DNA from: Flavobacteriales bacterium UBA1531
GTDB taxonomy: Bacteria > Bacteroidota > Bacteroidia > Flavobacteriales_D > Sanyastnellaceae
Direction: 5' to 3'
Assembly: GCA_002323795.1 (NCBI GenBank)
Contig: DCPZ01000008.1
Location: forward strand, 1 to 64,000
Length of the DNA: 64,000 nt
The notes under the pieces were generated by a model. The model saw nothing but the letters and a program-made list of their open reading frames with translations, did no database searches and was not told where the DNA came from. The position numbers and the translations under genes are program-made. Shown piece after piece: positions 60,536 through 64,000 of the stretch (position 1 is the first letter of the stretch; every line of letters starts with the position of its first letter).

Positions 60536-63421
60536 ATGCGCTTGTTTAATTTGCTTGCTGGATTTTTATTTCTTGCCCTCGCAGGTCGGTCTCAAACCCA
60601 AATCTATGGAACGGTTTTGGACGTTGAATCGGGCGAGCCATTGATAGGAGCTTCGGTGTATCTCGAAGAATACAGCATGGGCTCGGTCACCGATTTCGAT
60701 GGGCGGTTCAGATTCACAACTCGACAGACGGGTGAGGCTCACGTCGTGGCGAGCATGATCGGCTACGAGAATAGCCGAAACTACATTCAGTTGCCCGCCC
60801 GTCAAGGAGGACGAGCTGTGGGCATGGCGGTGATCGACATGGGAGTGCTGCGATTGAATTCTTCCACCATCGGTTTGAATGAAGCGAATGTGATTGCTTC
60901 AGTAGCCACTAGTCGCGAGACGCCCGTGGCCGTTTCCACGTTGGACGCTCGCACGATTCAGGAGCAGTTGGGGGACAAGGAATTGGTCGAGACGTTGAAC
61001 ATTACGCCAGGAGTTTATGCCACAAAAAGCGGGGGTGGCTTTGGCGACAGCCGGATCAATATACGAGGGTTCGATCAGAAAAACGTGGCGGTTTTGATCA
61101 ATGGAATCCCCGTGAACGATATGGAAAATGGCTGGGTGTACTGGTCAAATTGGGCAGGATTAGGGGACGCTGTCAACACCATGCAGGTGCAACGAGGACT
61201 CGGAGCTTCGAAGCTGGCCATCAACTCTGTGGGCGGCACGTTGAACATCATAACGAAAGCCACAGACATGAAAAAGGGCGGCAGTCTTTTGCAAAGTGTT
61301 ACCGATTATGGTCGTTACAAAACGATGTTGTCGTTGAGTTCGGGGGTTATGAAAAACGGCTGGGCAGTGAGTGCAGTGGGCAGCCGAACCACGGGCAATG
61401 CATACGTGGATGCGACCTTCATCGATGCCTGGAGCTATTTTCTCACAGCGGCGAAAGATTTTGGGGCCCATCGGTTGGTTTTGACGGCGATTGGCGCTCC
61501 CCAGACACACGGACAACGGCGCGGGCAACTCAGCGTAGATCGATTCAACGACCTCAATTCGTTGGGGTATGAGGCACACCGCTGGAACGACGATTGGGGC
61601 TATTTGAACCGCGGCGGAGCCACAGAAGAAGTGCTAAACTCTCGGGTCAATGGATACCACAAACCTCAGTTTGCGCTGAACCATTATTGGCAATTGAGCG
61701 AGCGATCGCATTTGGCGTCGAGTTATTACGTCAGTGTGGGGCAAGGTTACGGTTCTCGGTATGATGGAACCAGTGAACCGCGCGATAGCGAGACGTACAC
61801 TTCATACATTTATGGCGCGCGTCAAACGGATATTGTAAAGAGAAGCGTGAAAACCAACCTCAATTGGGATTACCTCTGGGATTCCAATGAAAACAACAGC
61901 CAATCGGTGACGTACGCAGCCGATCAAATCGCTTACGATGAGCTTGCACAGGCTTGGATCGACACGGTGCACATGTTCGGCGATCCCATTGTTGTCGAAG
62001 GGGATACCGTAGTGGGCGGCCGCAGCCGCAGTGTCATTGAGAATTCTCACAATGAGCATTTTTGGACCGGCATCTTATCCACTTTGCACCATGACGTCAG
62101 TGATCGCATAAGCCTTATGGTCGGGGTTGATGCGCGGTACTACAGTGGAAAGCACTTCACACGTGTCAATAATTTGCTCGGTGGTGACTTCTATCTGCAG
62201 TCTTTTAGCCGTTCTGACGGGTATGGAATTAACCCGGATTACGAACTGATGGCACAACCCGGTGACAAGGTCGATTACGATGACATCGGTTTGGTGCGGT
62301 ATGCTGGAGGTTTTGCTCAAGTGGAGTACAAGGATGATCGCTTCAGCTTGTTTGCTGCGGGCACCATGAGTTTGACTGGATATCGTCGCATCGATCCCTA
62401 CAATTACTTCCGATACGCGGAGACGGGGGTTCAGGAAGTCACAGAACTGAATGAAACAACTGGCAACATTGAAACCACGGAGCAATTTGTCTATGGCGAG
62501 AAATCACTCAAGGCAAGCAGCGTTGGTTACAACGCCAAGGCTGGAGGCAGTGTGCGCATAGGCGAGACGAGTCACCTATACGTGAATGGTGGAGCCTACT
62601 CACGCGCTCCCTTCATTCGGTATGTCTTCACGAATTACTCCAATGTTTTGAGCAACGATCGTTTGACCAATGAGAAAGTGGCAGCATTCGAAGCGGGCTA
62701 TCGCTTCCGCTGGCGTGGAATTTCATTGGATGTCAATGCCTATCACACCCAATGGCGGGACAAGAGCATCATGAGCAGCCCGCTTTTACGACCTGACGGC
62801 ACGGAATACAGAGCGTTCATTACGGGCTTGGTGCAAACGCATGAGGGCATCGAGTTTGAATTGAAAACTCGTCCGCACCCCAAGGTGGAGATTGGTGGTA
62901 TGGCGTCTTTTGGAGATTGGCGCTGGGACAACGATGTCAATGCCGAAATCACCGCAGAGGAAAACGGTGAAGTTTTGGAGACCCTCTACATATACTCGGC
63001 TGGTCTGAAGGTGAGCGATGCACCGCAATCCCAAGTAGGTGTGTTGTTGAATGTGTCACCTGCAAAAGGACTTCGATTTGGTGCGAATTACGTTTTGAAT
63101 TGGAATTTATATGCTCGATTTGAAGTGGATGCCGATCGCACCAACCCCGATCGAGCAGGTTTGCAACCGGTGATGCTTCCGGAATTTGGTTACTTGGATC
63201 TGCGCGCGAGTTACCGGTTTGAAGCGGGTGGATTGGGTTGGATGGCCAGTTTGAATGTGCAGAATGCGCTGGACAACATTTACATCAGCGATGGCTTTGA
63301 AACCTTCGTGACCGATCCTGAAACGGGTGACAAGGAACAAGGCACCATCGAAAATGGAAAGATGGAAGGTTACTGGGCCTACGGCCGTACACTCTCTGCA
63401 ACACTTAAGATGATGTTCTGA
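60536..63421 (+). CDS. TonB-dependent outer-membrane receptor, substrate unknown
   Basis: Large outer-membrane transporter (961 aa). The ATG at 60536 gives signal peptide MRLFNLLAGFLFLALAGRS; the frame from 60437 overlaps asd and is rejected. A carboxypeptidase-regulatory-like domain (about 20-100; IYGTVLDVESGEPLIGASVYL) precedes the plug (about 125-250; INIRGFDQKNVAVLINGIPVN, MENGWVYWSNWAGL) and a long barrel ending LSATLKMMF with terminal Phe. No SusD-like partner follows, so it is not a typical glycan SusC; the ligand cannot be named. It is 90 bases after asd and convergent with metG, with no gap. Confidence 0.87.
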   Translation: MRLFNLLAGFLFLALAGRSQTQIYGTVLDVESGEPLIGASVYLEEYSMGSVTDFDGRFRFTTRQTGEAHVVASMIGYENSRNYIQLPARQGGRAVGMAVIDMGVLRLNSSTIGLNEANVIASVATSRETPVAVSTLDARTIQEQLGDKELVETLNITPGVYATKSGGGFGDSRINIRGFDQKNVAVLINGIPVNDMENGWVYWSNWAGLGDAVNTMQVQRGLGASKLAINSVGGTLNIITKATDMKKGGSLLQSVTDYGRYKTMLSLSSGVMKNGWAVSAVGSRTTGNAYVDATFIDAWSYFLTAAKDFGAHRLVLTAIGAPQTHGQRRGQLSVDRFNDLNSLGYEAHRWNDDWGYLNRGGATEEVLNSRVNGYHKPQFALNHYWQLSERSHLASSYYVSVGQGYGSRYDGTSEPRDSETYTSYIYGARQTDIVKRSVKTNLNWDYLWDSNENNSQSVTYAADQIAYDELAQAWIDTVHMFGDPIVVEGDTVVGGRSRSVIENSHNEHFWTGILSTLHHDVSDRISLMVGVDARYYSGKHFTRVNNLLGGDFYLQSFSRSDGYGINPDYELMAQPGDKVDYDDIGLVRYAGGFAQVEYKDDRFSLFAAGTMSLTGYRRIDPYNYFRYAETGVQEVTELNETTGNIETTEQFVYGEKSLKASSVGYNAKAGGSVRIGETSHLYVNGGAYSRAPFIRYVFTNYSNVLSNDRLTNEKVAAFEAGYRFRWRGISLDVNAYHTQWRDKSIMSSPLLRPDGTEYRAFITGLVQTHEGIEFELKTRPHPKVEIGGMASFGDWRWDNDVNAEITAEENGEVLETLYIYSAGLKVSDAPQSQVGVLLNVSPAKGLRFGANYVLNWNLYARFEVDADRTNPDRAGLQPVMLPEFGYLDLRASYRFEAGGLGWMASLNVQNALDNIYISDGFETFVTDPETGDKEQGTIENGKMEGYWAYGRTLSATLKMMF

Positions 63422-64000
63422 TCAACGGATGGTATCGCCAGCAGCGGTGCCTTCTTCTGGCGTTACGAAGCGCAATGACCCATCAGCTGATTCGGCCATC
63501 AGCACCATCCCTTGGCTTTCTACACCGCGGATTTTGCGAGGTGCGAGATTGGCCAGTAAGGTGACGCGTCGTCCTACGACTTCCTCTGGTTCGAAATGTT
63601 CAGCGATGCCGCTCAGCACAGTGCGTTCGTCGAGACCTGTTCGAATGGTCAACTGCAGCAATTTATCTGCCTTGGGAACACGTTCACACGCGATTACTTC
63701 ACCGACCCGAAGGTCCATTTTTTGGAAATCATCAAAGGTCATCATGGGCTTGAGAGGTTCGCAGGCAGCTGCAGGTGCTGCGCTAGCATGGGACGTTCTT
63801 AATTTTTCAACTTGGGCATCGACCGTGGATTCTTCCACTTTTTCGAAGAGAATCGGCAAGTCGCCCAGCACCGCACCGGGTTGCAACATGGCGCCGCTGG
63901 CTTGCTCCCATTGAGCATTCTTGATACCAAAAGCTGCTTGCATTTTCTGCGCAGTCTGGGGAATGAAGGGCTCCAACAGTAAAGAGCAATTCGCAGCAAC
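63422..64000 (-). CDS. metG: Methionyl-tRNA synthetase, C-terminal part (runs off the window)
   Basis: The 3' 193 codons, open to the last base; the catalytic domain lies outside the window. The visible part begins within the anticodon-binding helices (LLEPFIPQTAQKM, as in MetRS) and ends in a fused EMAP/Trbp111-like tRNA-binding domain (DFQKMDLRVGEVIACERVPK, GIAEHFEPEEVVGRRV, LAPRKIRGVESQGMVL), which promotes dimerisation and tRNA binding. A TTG at 63976 is internal and not the start. Confidence 0.93.
   Translation of the reverse strand, partial: VAANCSLLLEPFIPQTAQKMQAAFGIKNAQWEQASGAMLQPGAVLGDLPILFEKVEESTVDAQVEKLRTSHASAAPAAACEPLKPMMTFDDFQKMDLRVGEVIACERVPKADKLLQLTIRTGLDERTVLSGIAEHFEPEEVVGRRVTLLANLAPRKIRGVESQGMVLMAESADGSLRFVTPEEGTAAGDTIR

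Noticed and set aside
1..64000. Mobile element, prophage, toxin-antitoxin or defence island
   Set aside because: No transposase, integrase, restriction, CRISPR-associated or toxin-antitoxin motif was seen in any frame; gene content is mainly chromosomal housekeeping and envelope functions.

Overview
The window looks like the chromosome of a member of the Bacteroidota, most likely a free-living (perhaps marine) flavobacterium-like organism. The evidence is the gliding lipoprotein GldH, C-terminal sorting domains typical of the type IX secretion system (T9SS), families largely confined to this phylum (IPExxxVDY, DUF2480, DUF4271, DUF6427, zinc-less DksA-like protein, long-form IspG), TonB-dependent receptors with carboxypeptidase-regulatory domains, and several promoter -7 boxes of the Bacteroidota type TAnnTTTG. 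Genes are packed closely. No intergenic stretch exceeds 300 bases, several convergent genes overlap at their 3' ends, and no transposase, integrase, phage module or CRISPR array is visible.

Region 1 (1-10.1 kb) is the most accessory part. It holds an MscS channel, recJ, a Cys-rich repeat lipoprotein, a coiled-coil OmpA-like lipoprotein, a promoter- and palindrome-rich gap carrying a previously unlisted 38-codon ORF, an aldehyde dehydrogenase of the ALDH8/aminomuconate semialdehyde type, tRNA-Gln(TTG) with promoter and terminator, a YadA-head-like repeat protein, and a T9SS-sorted repeat protein. Region 2 (10.1-19.6 kb) holds leuS, a NodB deacetylase, a DUF349 protein, recX-prfB-fumC, and a mannose-1-phosphate guanylyltransferase. 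Region 3 (19.8-30.8 kb) is a long run of plus-strand genes: mlaE-mlaF-iodotyrosine-deiodinase-like protein, acpP-fabF-rnc, an IPExxxVDY-type protein with pyruvate kinase, then ileS-dksA-like-lspA.

Region 4 (30.8-43.3 kb) has ispG divergent from recO, a haem-type TonB receptor, holB, ricT and gldH, then a rhodanese lipoprotein, a T9SS-exported M43 metalloprotease, and a pair of small exported proteins, one of them a His-rich lipoprotein. Region 5 (43.4-52.2 kb) is dxs-DUF2480-polA, purQ, DUF6427, a small DUF6341-like membrane protein, and purD. Region 6 (52.3-64 kb) has a GT2-GT9 fusion glycosyltransferase and an O-antigen ligase (surface polysaccharide), the minus-strand group DUF4271-hemD-rnpA-S41 protease-waaL, then asd, a second large TonB receptor, and the 3' part of metG running off the window.

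Taken together, the window carries housekeeping functions (three aminoacyl-tRNA synthetases, translation termination, DNA repair and replication, fatty-acid, isoprenoid, purine and haem synthesis) mixed with an envelope layer (LPS assembly and phospholipid transport, lipoprotein processing, T9SS cargo, TonB uptake). The points that most deserve a second look are the dense regulatory gap at 4.8-5.1 kb with its small ORF, the iodotyrosine-deiodinase-like gene coupled to mlaF, the GT2-GT9 fusion, the 14-residue YadA-like repeat protein, and the apparently leaderless purD promoter.
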